Part shown: positions 37,032 to 45,703 of the stretch, piece by piece
Layout of the letters: each line of letters begins with the position of its first letter
How positions within the stretch are numbered: the first letter of the stretch is position 1
DNA from: an uncultured Cellulophaga sp.
GTDB lineage: Bacteria > Bacteroidota > Bacteroidia > Flavobacteriales > Flavobacteriaceae
Reading direction: 5' to 3'
Assembly: GCA_947492955.1 (NCBI GenBank)
Contig: CANLOV010000001.1
Span: 1 to 64,000 of the forward strand
Length of the DNA: 64,000 nucleotides
Translations under genes and position numbers: made by a program
Notes under the pieces: generated by a model
Databases searched by the model: none
What the model was told of the DNA's origin: nothing
Seen by the model: only the letters and a program-made list of their open reading frames with translations

Positions 37032-37047
37032 TACGTATTAATACTTG
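37032..37047 (-). promoter_or_regulatory. Operator upstream of the globin operon
   Basis: TACGTATTAATACTTG, matching 14 of 16 positions of the perfect palindrome at 39450, 38 bases before the globin ATG. No TAnnTTTG box abuts it, so the promoter may be activator-dependent or placed differently. Confidence 0.55.
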
Positions 37048-37174
37048 GTTACAAAGCAAAATTAGAAGAACTGGTAGTTATAAATCATGACAATGCACAG
37101 GCGTAAGAACCTTTTTGTAACATGTTTAAAGCTGCTTTTAACGATTAAAAAACATGTGTTTACTACATAAAACA

Positions 37175-37201
37175 AAAAAGACTGCTAAAGGCAGTCTTTT
37201 T
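37175..37201 (-). terminator. Terminator of the NarK-Crp/Fnr operon
   Basis: AAAAAGACTGC / GCAGTCTTTTT with a 5-base loop, 47 bases downstream of the Crp/Fnr stop and just upstream of the globin promoter region. Confidence 0.85.
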
Positions 37202-37247
37202 GTTGGTTTTGTAATTAAGTAAATTTAAGTATTTGATTGTAAATGGT

Positions 37248-37976
37248 TTAGCTGTCTAAATAGTAATTGTGTTCAGAAATTTCTTTCTTAAGTTTTTCAA
37301 CATCAATGATTCCTATTTTTTTTCCTCTTGTAGTAATAAGAAATTCTTTTTTTAAGGTTGAAAAAATACGTATTACCTGTTCTTCGGTAGTACCAGCGTA
37401 ATCTGCATATTCTTTTCTACTTAAAGGCAAGTTTATAAAACCATTAAGTTGCCCAAATTTTCGGTTTACAAATAATAAAGTATCTACAACGCGTTCCCTT
37501 ACGGTCATTTGAGATAGTGATTTTACTTTTGCTTCGCTTTTATTTAATGCATTGGCATAAAAAAGCATTAAGTCGTACGTAAATACAGGTTCGGTTTTTA
37601 ATACCTGTTGTAATAAGTCTTTAGAAAAATAACACAAAGTAGTATCTTCTATAGCTATGGCAGCAATAGAATAATACTCTTCTGTGCCAAAACCTCTGTG
37701 ACCTATAATTTCGCCATTTTTAGCAAAACGTACTATTTGCTCTCTACCGTTAATACCAGTTCTAAATACTTTTACTTTTCCAGAAAGAATAAAGAATAAA
37801 CCATTTACTGGGGCGCCTTCCATAATAAACTGTTGCCCTTTTTTACATTTTATTTCGTTTTTTTTTTCTGCAAATTCCTGAACAATATCAGAAGAGATGT
37901 TTCGATTAATTAAACATTTCTGATTTTCGCATACAACGCAACTTACTCTAGATAAAGGTGTTTTTTTTGATATCAT
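37248..37976 (-). CDS. Crp/Fnr-family regulator with possible Fe-S cysteines
   Basis: 242 residues from the ATG at 37976 (a TTG at 38000 overlaps the spacer). The cyclic-nucleotide-like beta-roll (~35-145) includes KCKKGQQFIMEGAPVNGLFFILSGKVKVF. The C-terminal HTH reads LSRKEYADYAGTTEEQVIRIFSTLKKE (~188-214). Cysteines C13-x2-C16-x4-C21 and C115 are spaced almost as the four cluster ligands of E. coli FNR (C20-x2-C23-x5-C29, C122). It may sense O2 or NO through an Fe-S cluster. It is 36 bp after the NarK gene and the leading candidate for the regulator that binds TACGTA-N4-TACGTA in this locus. Confidence 0.85.
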   Translation of the reverse strand: MISKKTPLSRVSCVVCENQKCLINRNISSDIVQEFAEKKNEIKCKKGQQFIMEGAPVNGLFFILSGKVKVFRTGINGREQIVRFAKNGEIIGHRGFGTEEYYSIAAIAIEDTTLCYFSKDLLQQVLKTEPVFTYDLMLFYANALNKSEAKVKSLSQMTVRERVVDTLLFVNRKFGQLNGFINLPLSRKEYADYAGTTEEQVIRIFSTLKKEFLITTRGKKIGIIDVEKLKKEISEHNYYLDS

Positions 37977-38012
37977 TGTATGTGATTTATAATTGTTCAA
38001 AATTATTATTTT

Positions 38013-39413
38013 TTATTTATCTGCACCCGATAATGCTACTTTAGGTTTGTTTTCTGTTTCTTCAGATGTTGAAAATTTTATCGTTAATGAAACCAATGCC
38101 GTTACAGCAACTAAAGTTCCAATTACAAAGTATGCGCTAGAAACTGCACCGGCAGATGCCAGTGTTTGTGCAGCTTTTGTTGCTTCTTCTCCTAAGCCAG
38201 CATTGGCACTAATAGCTTCACTTTCTGCTACTGCAGATTTAGATTTAAGTAATATAGCAGCTAAAAAAGCACCTACATTACCACCAGCACCTACAATACC
38301 AGAGATAGACCCTATTGCTTTTTTGTTTATAAAAGGTACTACAGAAAAAGTTGCGCCTTCTGCCATTTGTACACTTAAACTAAAAGCTACTAAAAATAGG
38401 ATTCCAACGGCTAAACTAGTGGTGGTAGAGAAAATGGATAGTACTATACCTTCAATGGCTAATATTACGGCTAAGAAAATAACACGACCTCTAAGTCCTT
38501 TTAGTTTTCCAAATTTGTCGCCAAAATAACCGCCAAGTGTTCTAGCGAAAATATTCATCAAGGCAAATGACAAAACTAGGTTCCCGGCGGTTGATCTTTC
38601 TAATCCAAATCTATTTTGTAAATAATCATCCATAGTACCGTAAACCGTTAGTTCCATTCCAAAACAAGCAGCATAAACCATAAATAATATCCAAACTCTA
38701 TAATCTTTTAATACGCTTGTAAAAGAAGCCTCGTCCTTTTTTAAGGTGGGCATTTTTCCTGCTTTCTTTAATTCAGAAAAGTTTCCTTCTGGAGTATCTT
38801 GTGTAAAAAAGTAGTATACTAATCCCATGCTAAAGCAAATAATACCTGCTATAACCATAGAATAACGCCAAGCAATATCGTCTGCAATACCAAAACTAAT
38901 AACAGCGGCAGCAATTAATGGCATTCCTAAACGGTTAGCGCCACCACCTAAATTTCCCCAACCTGCAGAAGTTGCATTTGCAGTTCCAACAATATTTGGG
39001 GCAAACATAATAGAAGTGTGAAATTGAGTAATTACAAAAGATGCACCTATAAACCCAATAAATAATCTACAGATTAAAAATTGTAATGGTGTTTGTACAA
39101 ATCCTATTAAAATTACAGGTATAGCTCCTATTATTAATAAATAAGTATAACATATTCTAGGGCCATACTTGTCGCATAGTTTACCAATAAGTAAACGTGC
39201 AAATACTGTACCCGTTACCGCTAAAATAATAGAGTTCCATTTTTGAGAAGGAGTTAATCCTAAGTCTTTTACAACATCTGGCATAAAGGGAACTATCCCG
39301 AACCAGGCGAAAAAACAGATAAAAAATGCGATTGAAGTAATCCAAAAAGTACGTATAGGGGTACTCTTTACATTAAGTAAGTCAAGCTTAGTAGCTTTTG
39401 ATGATGTGTTCAT
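38013..39413 (-). CDS. Nitrate/nitrite MFS transporter (NarK/NasA family)
   Basis: 466 residues with about 12 TM helices. Nitrate-signature-like segments include GNLGGGANRLGMPLIAAAV (~150-168) and VPFINKKAIGSISGIVGAGGNVGAF near 355-380, typical of NarK-family proteins. A longer C-terminal loop is Ala/Ser-rich. It imports nitrate and/or exports nitrite. First gene of an operon with the Crp/Fnr regulator, under the strongest operator of the window. Its presence beside the ABC system gives two independent nitrate uptake routes. Confidence 0.9.
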   Translation of the reverse strand: MNTSSKATKLDLLNVKSTPIRTFWITSIAFFICFFAWFGIVPFMPDVVKDLGLTPSQKWNSIILAVTGTVFARLLIGKLCDKYGPRICYTYLLIIGAIPVILIGFVQTPLQFLICRLFIGFIGASFVITQFHTSIMFAPNIVGTANATSAGWGNLGGGANRLGMPLIAAAVISFGIADDIAWRYSMVIAGIICFSMGLVYYFFTQDTPEGNFSELKKAGKMPTLKKDEASFTSVLKDYRVWILFMVYAACFGMELTVYGTMDDYLQNRFGLERSTAGNLVLSFALMNIFARTLGGYFGDKFGKLKGLRGRVIFLAVILAIEGIVLSIFSTTTSLAVGILFLVAFSLSVQMAEGATFSVVPFINKKAIGSISGIVGAGGNVGAFLAAILLKSKSAVAESEAISANAGLGEEATKAAQTLASAGAVSSAYFVIGTLVAVTALVSLTIKFSTSEETENKPKVALSGADK

Positions 39414-39443
39414 AACGTTTTGCTTCGATTGTTATTTATAAAG

Positions 39444-39475
39444 CAAACATACGTATTAATACGTAGTATTACGTA
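39444..39475 (-). promoter_or_regulatory. Triple TACGTA operator and -7 box of the NarK operon
   Basis: Three TACGTA half-sites start at 39450, 39460 and 39470, exactly 10 bp apart. The first pair forms the perfect palindrome TACGTATTAATACGTA. On the minus strand the -7 box TATGTTTG (39444-39451) begins with the last TA of the operator. The ATG is 30 bases further on. Confidence 0.7.
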
Positions 39476-39886
39476 TATTGAAAGTTAAATTTGATATAGG
39501 TACTTCGTTTTTAAATATAATTAAAAAACAGCAGGTTAAATTTGTAAATTGATAATTTTACCCTGTTGCAATTGTGATATCTAAAACGCATTGTATTTAA
39601 GCGGAAAATGTAATCTTTTTATCGCTTACGTGTCGGTTAAGAGCGGTTAAAATTCTTTGTTAGATACTGTTTATACTAGTGTTTTTTAATATTTTGGTAT
39701 TGTGTTTTTTTAATATTTAAAATTAAAAAAGTATAGAATTATACGTGCCGCATTTTTAGTAAAAACTGATTTTTACTGAGAATTAATCAATTAATTGATT
39801 TTTAGATAGTTACTAATATTAATGTGTGCTAAACACCTGCTTTAGGCATTTTTTCAACAATACAATTGCCAAATTCGCAAGAAACA
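39476..39886. other. Divergent intergenic region NarK-NirB
   Basis: AT-rich spacer of ~410 bp between the two operator clusters. No gene or clear structure beyond scattered A/T palindromes is visible. Confidence 0.4.
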
Positions 39887-39941
39887 TACGTATTTATTTT
39901 TATAAAATCACACGTACAATACGTAATAATACGTAATTTTG
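39887..39941 (+). promoter_or_regulatory. Operator cluster and -7 box of the NirB operon
   Basis: TACGTA at 39887, CACGTA at 39911, TACGTA at 39920 and 39930. The last two form TACGTAATAATACGTA (39920-39935), whose final TA begins the -7 box TAATTTTG (39934-39941). The NirB ATG is 25 bases further downstream. Confidence 0.7.
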
Positions 39942-39966
39942 TGGTGTAACTTATAAAGTGTCATGT

Positions 39967-42483
39967 ATGAAGACAATTATTGTTGTTGGTAACGGTATGG
40001 TAGGATACAAGTTTTGTGAAAAATTTGTGTCTCAAGACGGTTCTAAAGATTTTAAGATAACAGTGTTTGGCGAAGAGCCAAGACCTGCTTATGATAGAGT
40101 ACATCTAAGTGAATTTTTTGAAAGCCAAGACGCTAAGGCTTTAGAAATGGCTCCAAGAAGTTGGTATGAGGAAAATGGTGTAGAATTAATTACAGATGAA
40201 CGTGTTTCAGATATAAACCGTACAGATAAAAAAATAACTACAGCTAAAGATCGTGAGTTTTCTTATGATTATTTAGTTATGGCAACAGGATCGTCTCCTT
40301 TTGTGCCTCCAATAAAGGGAGTGGAAAAAGAAGGTGTTTTTGTATATAGAACTATCGAAGATTTAGAAGGGATGTTAGCTTATGCTGCAAAACTTAATAA
40401 AGAAAAGCCAAATGCTAGAGCAGCAGTTTTAGGAGGAGGTTTATTGGGTTTAGAAGCAGGTAAGGCAGTTTTAGATATGGGCTTAGAACCCCATATTGTA
40501 GAATTTGCTCCTAAGTTAATGCCAAGACAATTAGATTCTAGAAGTAGCCAAGTATTAAAGCAAAAATTAGAATCTATAGGATTAAATATTCATTTAAGTA
40601 AAGCTACAAACCAAATATTAGGAGATGAGGCTATTACAGGAATGGAGTTTGGAGAAGATGATAGGTTAGATGTAGATATGCTTATTATCTCTGCAGGGAT
40701 TCGTCCAAGAGATGAGTTGGCAAAGGCTTGTGGTTTAGATGTTGGTGTTCGTGGAGGTATTGTTGTAGATAACACCATGAAAACTTCAGATGATAGTATT
40801 TACGCTATCGGAGAAATTGCATTGTACAACCAAATGATATATGGTTTAGTAGCTCCAGGCTACGATATGGCAGATGTTGCAGCAAAGCAAATTTTGGGTA
40901 ATACAGATGCTGTTATGCCAGATGATATAGATATGTCTACTAAATTAAAATTAATAGGAGTAGATGTGGCAAGTTTTGGAGAACCATTTATGCCGGCATC
41001 TAAAGGACATTCTATCATTTTTGAAAATAAAACACAGTATCTATACAAAAGAATAAATGTTAGTTTAGATGGTAAATCTTTACTTGGAGGTATTCTAGTA
41101 GGCGATGCATCAGATTATAATATGCTACACCAAGTATATTTAAACGGTATGGCAATACCAGAAGATCCAGCGCAACTTATTTTACCAGCTAGTGATGGTG
41201 CATCAGCATTTGGAGATGTTACCGATTTACCAGACGAAGCTCAGGTGTGTTCTTGTGAAAGTGTTACAAAAGGGCAAATATGTGCGGCTATTGAAAATGG
41301 AGAGGCTACAGATGTTGCAGGTGTTGTAAGTTGTACAAAAGCAGGTACAGGTTGTGGTGGTTGTAAGCCAATGGTTACCGATTTAACCAATGCAACACTT
41401 AAATCTTTAGGTATAGAAGTTAAAGAGGGTGTTTGTGAACACTTTGATTTAAACAGACAAGATTTATATAAGATTATACAAGTAAAAGAGTATACAACTT
41501 TTAATGAAGTATTAGATAATCACGGAAACGGAGGTCATGGATGTGAGTTGTGTAAGCCACTTATTGCATCATTAATGGCTACTATTAATGCAGATACAGC
41601 CAATAAAGAATATGCTATACAAGATTCTAATGACAGGTTCTTAGCAAATATCCAACGTAATGGTACGTATTCTGTAGTACCTCGTGTTCCTGGAGGGGAA
41701 ATTACACCAGATAAATTAATAGCACTTGGAGAAATTGCTAAGAAATACGATTTGTATACTAAAGTTACTGGTGGTGTTCGTATCGATTTATTTGGAGCTA
41801 CATTAAATCAGTTGCCATTAATATGGAAAGAATTAATTAGCCATGGTTTTGAAAGCGGACATGCCTATGGTAAATCACTTCGTACAGTAAAAACATGTGT
41901 TGGTTCAACATGGTGTCGTTACGGTATGGATGAGAGTGTAAGCTTTGGTATAGAACTAGAAAATAGATATAGAGGTATACGTGCCCCTCATAAAATTAAA
42001 GGTGGTGTCTCTGGTTGCATTCGTGAGTGTGCAGAAGCACGTGGTAAAGATTTTGGTTTAATTGCTGTTGAAGGAGGTTGGAACCTTTATGTTGGTGGAA
42101 ATGGTGGAGCAACGCCACGCCACGCAGAATTGCTAGCAGAACAAATAGATAACGAAACGGTTATTAAATATTTAGACCGTTACTTAATGTTCTACATGCG
42201 TACAGCAAAGCCGCTACAACGTACAGCTGCATGGCAAGAAAGACTTGAAGGTGGTTTAGATTATTTAAAAGAAGTAATTATAGACGACAAATTAGGTATT
42301 GTAGAAGATCTTGAAAAAGAAATGCAAACCCTGGTTAATAAATTTGAGTGTGAGTGGACACAAGCTATTAATGATCCAGAAATGATGAAGCGTTTTAGTC
42401 ATTTTGTAAATAGTGAAGATGATGATGATAACTTGGTATTTGTTCCTATGAGAGATCAAAAAATGCCAGAACCTTGGAATTAA
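39967..42483 (+). CDS. nirB: NADH-dependent assimilatory nitrite reductase, large subunit
   Basis: 838 residues from the ATG at 39967 (GTG at 39958 also in frame). FAD domain (IIVVGNGMVGYKF, then AVLGGGLLGLEAG), BFD-like 2Fe-2S domain (CSCESVTKGQI ... GTGCGGCKPMV, ~420-470), a second Cys-rich segment (GHGCELCKPLI), then the NIR/SIR domains. Siroheme/4Fe-4S ligands are complete: C644-x5-C650 (TCVGSTWC) and C684-x3-C688 (GCIREC). It reduces nitrite to ammonium with NAD(P)H in the cytoplasm. First gene of the operon with NirD; siroheme is supplied partly by the gene at 45690. Confidence 0.95.
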   Translation: MKTIIVVGNGMVGYKFCEKFVSQDGSKDFKITVFGEEPRPAYDRVHLSEFFESQDAKALEMAPRSWYEENGVELITDERVSDINRTDKKITTAKDREFSYDYLVMATGSSPFVPPIKGVEKEGVFVYRTIEDLEGMLAYAAKLNKEKPNARAAVLGGGLLGLEAGKAVLDMGLEPHIVEFAPKLMPRQLDSRSSQVLKQKLESIGLNIHLSKATNQILGDEAITGMEFGEDDRLDVDMLIISAGIRPRDELAKACGLDVGVRGGIVVDNTMKTSDDSIYAIGEIALYNQMIYGLVAPGYDMADVAAKQILGNTDAVMPDDIDMSTKLKLIGVDVASFGEPFMPASKGHSIIFENKTQYLYKRINVSLDGKSLLGGILVGDASDYNMLHQVYLNGMAIPEDPAQLILPASDGASAFGDVTDLPDEAQVCSCESVTKGQICAAIENGEATDVAGVVSCTKAGTGCGGCKPMVTDLTNATLKSLGIEVKEGVCEHFDLNRQDLYKIIQVKEYTTFNEVLDNHGNGGHGCELCKPLIASLMATINADTANKEYAIQDSNDRFLANIQRNGTYSVVPRVPGGEITPDKLIALGEIAKKYDLYTKVTGGVRIDLFGATLNQLPLIWKELISHGFESGHAYGKSLRTVKTCVGSTWCRYGMDESVSFGIELENRYRGIRAPHKIKGGVSGCIRECAEARGKDFGLIAVEGGWNLYVGGNGGATPRHAELLAEQIDNETVIKYLDRYLMFYMRTAKPLQRTAAWQERLEGGLDYLKEVIIDDKLGIVEDLEKEMQTLVNKFECEWTQAINDPEMMKRFSHFVNSEDDDDNLVFVPMRDQKMPEPWN

Positions 42484-42509
42484 TAAAACAGCTTTAAAAT
42501 TTAAAAGAT

Positions 42510-42887
42510 ATGGAAGCAATTCTAGATACATATAAAACAACCAAATTAGAAGATGTAAAAGTTTGGTTTAAAGCGGCATCAGTAAATGATTTTCCAATAG
42601 ACGGAGGTGCTTGTGTTAAATATAAAGGCAAACAAATAGCTGTTTTCAATTTTGAAAGATTAGGCAAATGGTATGCTTGCCAAAATGTTTGTCCACATAA
42701 AATGGAGATGGTTTTATCTCGTGGTATGATAGGAGACGATAAAGGAGCTCCAAAAGTTGCTTGCCCATTACATAAAAAAACCTTTTCCCTAGAGAATGGA
42801 GAAAATTTAAATGGAGATATAGATGCTATTGCAACTTATCCTGTTAAAATAGAAGATGATCTTGTGTATATAGGTTTTACAGAATAG
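42510..42887 (+). CDS. nirD: Nitrite reductase small subunit with Rieske ligands
   Basis: 125 residues, NirD/Rieske-like fold. The ligands of a 2Fe-2S Rieske cluster are present, C-x-H (NVCPHKM) and C-x2-H (ACPLHKK). They are missing in the E. coli NirD type but found in NasE/assimilatory forms. It partners NirB, 26 bp upstream. The C-terminal codons (IEDDLVYIGF) recur as a relic at 43162. Confidence 0.92.
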   Translation: MEAILDTYKTTKLEDVKVWFKAASVNDFPIDGGACVKYKGKQIAVFNFERLGKWYACQNVCPHKMEMVLSRGMIGDDKGAPKVACPLHKKTFSLENGENLNGDIDAIATYPVKIEDDLVYIGFTE

Positions 42888-42909
42888 TACTAGAGTAAAA
42901 TAAATTTAT

Positions 42910-42974
42910 AACTACGTTCTGTAAAAGGTAAATTTTTTATTGTGGTGGTTTAAGTTTCTGGGCGGAACGTAGTT
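42910..42974 (+). other. Long inverted repeat with 45-base loop
   Basis: Perfect 10-bp arms AACTACGTTC (42910-42919) and GAACGTAGTT (42965-42974). The loop contains TGTGGTGG and TCTGGGCGG, G-rich for this genome. It lies between NirD and DUF4202 on the transcribed strand; no known riboswitch is recognised. A second hairpin-like C-run/G-run pair sits at ~43040-43060. Confidence 0.4.
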
Positions 42975-43161
42975 AAATTAAAGTACTTAAAATAAAATAT
43001 TGAATTGAAAGTTTATTGTTTGTTAAAAATGTTTATTCCTCCCTTTTTATAAGGGGGGAGTTTACAACTTAAAAAACAAAAAATGAAATTAGTAGTTCTT
43101 AGTAAAAGAACTTCAAGACAAATAAGTTTTAAGCTTACAATTATTAGCTTATGCTATAAAA

Positions 43162-43200
43162 TAAAAGATGATTTTGTCTATATTGGTTTTTCTAAATAGC
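43162..43200 (+). pseudogene. Relic of a second nirD C-terminus
   Basis: Reads IKDDFVYIGFSK-stop, matching the NirD C-terminus IEDDLVYIGFTE-stop. Nucleotide similarity extends ~12 bases further upstream across a one-base deletion. Only this end of the copy is recognisable. It lies 275 bp after the intact nirD. Confidence 0.65.
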
Positions 43201-43225
43201 TTTGAGCATAAACCTAGAGCAAAAA

Positions 43226-43816
43226 ATGATAAAGTCAGAGAAATTAATAGCAGCGTTTAAACGTTTTGATGCAGCTAATCAACAAGATCCAAATACTGAA
43301 GAATACCAAGGAAAAACGTATGCAAAAGAAGTTTTGTATGCTGTTAGAATGACAGAGAAATTAGATGTCTTTGCTCCAGACGCATCAGAACCTTTGCAAC
43401 TTACAGCACGTTGTCAGCATATTTGTAGATGGGAAATACCTAGAGATTCTTATGAAATGAATAGGGTTGGGTATTTAAAATGGAGACAAGATTTAAAAAA
43501 GTTTCATGCTCAAAAATCTGGAGAAATCTTAAAAGAAGTAGGGTATACCCAAGAAACGATAGATAAAGTTGCGTTTTTACTAGAGAAAAAACAATTAAAG
43601 AAAAATGAAGATACCCAAACATTAGAAGATGTTATTTGTTTGGTGTTTTTAGAGTTTTATTTTGAACCCTTTGCAGCAAAGCATTCCGAGGAAAAAACCA
43701 TAGATATTCTTCAGAAAACATGGAGAAAAATGTCTAAAAAAGGACAAGAAGCAGCATTAAAATTGCCATTGTCTCAAAACGCACTAAGTCTAGTAAGTAA
43801 AGCACTTAATTCATAA
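43226..43816 (+). CDS. DUF4202 protein of nitrate-assimilation loci
   Basis: 196 residues from the ATG at 43226 (TTG at 43202 also in frame). Family features: AAFKRFDAANQQDPN, LYAVRMTEKLDVFAPDASEPLQLTARCQHICRWEIPR with His/Cys/Trp clusters, YLKWRQDLKKFHA, and a helical His-containing C-terminal half. DUF4202 genes often accompany nitrate/nitrite reductases across phyla; the biochemical function is not known to me. Conserved histidines suggest metal binding or an HD-like hydrolase fold, which is an inference. Confidence 0.88.
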   Translation: MIKSEKLIAAFKRFDAANQQDPNTEEYQGKTYAKEVLYAVRMTEKLDVFAPDASEPLQLTARCQHICRWEIPRDSYEMNRVGYLKWRQDLKKFHAQKSGEILKEVGYTQETIDKVAFLLEKKQLKKNEDTQTLEDVICLVFLEFYFEPFAAKHSEEKTIDILQKTWRKMSKKGQEAALKLPLSQNALSLVSKALNS

Positions 43817-43852
43817 AAGGCTAACTTTGTATTTTTATAAAAAATGACTTAA

Positions 43853-45703
43853 ATGGAAGATAAGTCTAAGCAATCATTGGATGCCGCTACTTTTCAGCGT
43901 ATTCAGAAATGGTATTTATATGCGCTTTCTGCCATTGCGCTTACCATAATAATTGCCCAAATATTAATACAAGCACATTTAAATTCTCAGTTAGATGATT
44001 CTAGGGTTATTAATGTTGCAGGTAGGCAAAGAGCTTACAGTCAAAAATTAGTAAAAGAATCTTTATTGCTAAGAGAAGCAACAACAAAAGCAGAAGAAAA
44101 AAAACTACAATTAGAACTAGAAGAAACTTTAAAAGTATGGAAGGCATCGCATAGAGCGCTACAATTTGGAGATGCTGCTTTAAGTCTTCCAGAAGAAGAT
44201 AATCCCGAAATATGGAATCTTTTTAAAGAGATAACGCCACACCATACGGCAATGGTAAATGCTGTAGAAGATTTATTATCTCAATTAAAAAATAAAGATG
44301 GTATTACTAAAGAGCACTTACAAAAGAATATAGATACTTTGTTAGCTAATGAGCGAACGTTTTTACGTTTAATGGATACTATTGTGAATGAGTACGATCA
44401 GCGCAGTAAAAAGCAACTACAAAATTTACAATACAAAGAATATCTGTTATTGACCTTTTCATTGCTTATTCTGCTTTTAGAGGTTCTTTTTATTTTTAAA
44501 CCACTCTCTATTCAGGTTAGAAAAACAATTAAAAACCTAGTTCAAAGCAAGCAAAAGTCTGAAAATAATGCACTTAAGATAGAAAAGCTATACGCAGAAA
44601 AAGAACAATCTTTAAAAGAGTTACAGGAGCTTAATTTTGTAATAGATAACGCGGCCTTATTTGCAAGTGTAAAAAAAGATGGTAATGTTGCTTTTATAAG
44701 TAGAAAGTTTTTAGACTTATTAGGGCATAGTGCAACTAGTGTTACCAAACCATTATCAGAAATATTAACTATAGACGAAGGACAACAGCAGTACCTTAAT
44801 GAAATTTTAAAGAGTAAGCGCGCAAGTATTAGAACCGAAGAAATTAAAATAAGAACTATAAAAGAGCAAGATTTATGGTTAGATATGTCTATAATTCCAA
44901 TGCACGAATCTAGTGTGCAACAAAGTATTTTAATTTTATGTTCAGATATTACCGCACGAAAAGAAAATCAATTTAAAGTAGAGCAATTAACAAAAGAACG
45001 GTACGAGGAAAGTATTAAACAAAAGCAAATACAAGCCAGTCAAATTGTAGAAGGGCAAGAAGAAGAGCGTAAGCGTATAGCAAAAGATATACATGATGGT
45101 ATTGGGCAAATGTTAACAGCGCTTAAATTTAATATTGAGTCTATTGATGTAGATGATACCGAAAGAACAAAAGAGAAAATAAGCTATTTAAAAGAGCTAA
45201 CATCAGATTTAATAAAAGGGGTACGTACAGCAACATTTAATCTAACACCACCAGAATTAATACATCATGGTATTTTTCCTGCTCTTCAAAAAATGACGGT
45301 TGAACTATCTAGGTTAACTGGGAAAAAGATTTTATTTCAGAATAAAGGAGACAAAAATGTACGTTTTAATTCCTTAGCAGAAACAAATATTTATAGAGTT
45401 ACCCAAGAAGCAGTTAATAATGCTATAAAATATGCAGAAGCCAATTATATTTTAATTACGATTAATTATATCGACGATATTTTAAGCATAGTTATAGATG
45501 ATGATGGAAAAGGATTTGATAATAGCATTCTTAGAAAAAAACCAGAGAGTAATAGTGAAGGTGGTATGGGACTCTTTTTTATGAAAGAGCGTATAAGCTA
45601 TATAGATGGTCGTTTGTTTATAAATTCGGCAGTAGGTAAAGGCACAAGAATAACCATTAATTACAAAACACAAGAAGAATTAGTTGAATATGGAGAAGAA
45701 TGA
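43853..45703 (+). CDS. NarX-like sensor histidine kinase
   Basis: 616 residues. Two TM helices (~20-40 and ~201-218) enclose a ~160-residue periplasmic helical bundle that begins with a NarX/PilJ-type P-box (INVAGRQRAYSQKL, 53-66), the nitrate-binding motif of NarX/NarQ. A PAS-like domain follows (~260-375), then HisKA_3 with H414 (RKRIAKDIHDGIGQ) and HATPase_c (VTQEAVNNAIKYAEA ... DDGKGF ... GGMGLFFMKERI). The likely response regulator is the NarL-type protein encoded at 26453-27124. The next gene starts inside its 3' end. Confidence 0.92.
   Translation: MEDKSKQSLDAATFQRIQKWYLYALSAIALTIIIAQILIQAHLNSQLDDSRVINVAGRQRAYSQKLVKESLLLREATTKAEEKKLQLELEETLKVWKASHRALQFGDAALSLPEEDNPEIWNLFKEITPHHTAMVNAVEDLLSQLKNKDGITKEHLQKNIDTLLANERTFLRLMDTIVNEYDQRSKKQLQNLQYKEYLLLTFSLLILLLEVLFIFKPLSIQVRKTIKNLVQSKQKSENNALKIEKLYAEKEQSLKELQELNFVIDNAALFASVKKDGNVAFISRKFLDLLGHSATSVTKPLSEILTIDEGQQQYLNEILKSKRASIRTEEIKIRTIKEQDLWLDMSIIPMHESSVQQSILILCSDITARKENQFKVEQLTKERYEESIKQKQIQASQIVEGQEEERKRIAKDIHDGIGQMLTALKFNIESIDVDDTERTKEKISYLKELTSDLIKGVRTATFNLTPPELIHHGIFPALQKMTVELSRLTGKKILFQNKGDKNVRFNSLAETNIYRVTQEAVNNAIKYAEANYILITINYIDDILSIVIDDDGKGFDNSILRKKPESNSEGGMGLFFMKERISYIDGRLFINSAVGKGTRITINYKTQEELVEYGEE

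Noticed and set aside
37993-38529. Plus-strand 178-codon open frame
   Set aside because: It is antisense to the NarK-type transporter, which has clear family motifs; the open frame follows from the codon bias on the other strand.
42903-43080. Known riboswitch (preQ1, SAM, Moco, THF)
   Set aside because: None of the conserved cores that I know is visible; only an inverted repeat can be stated.
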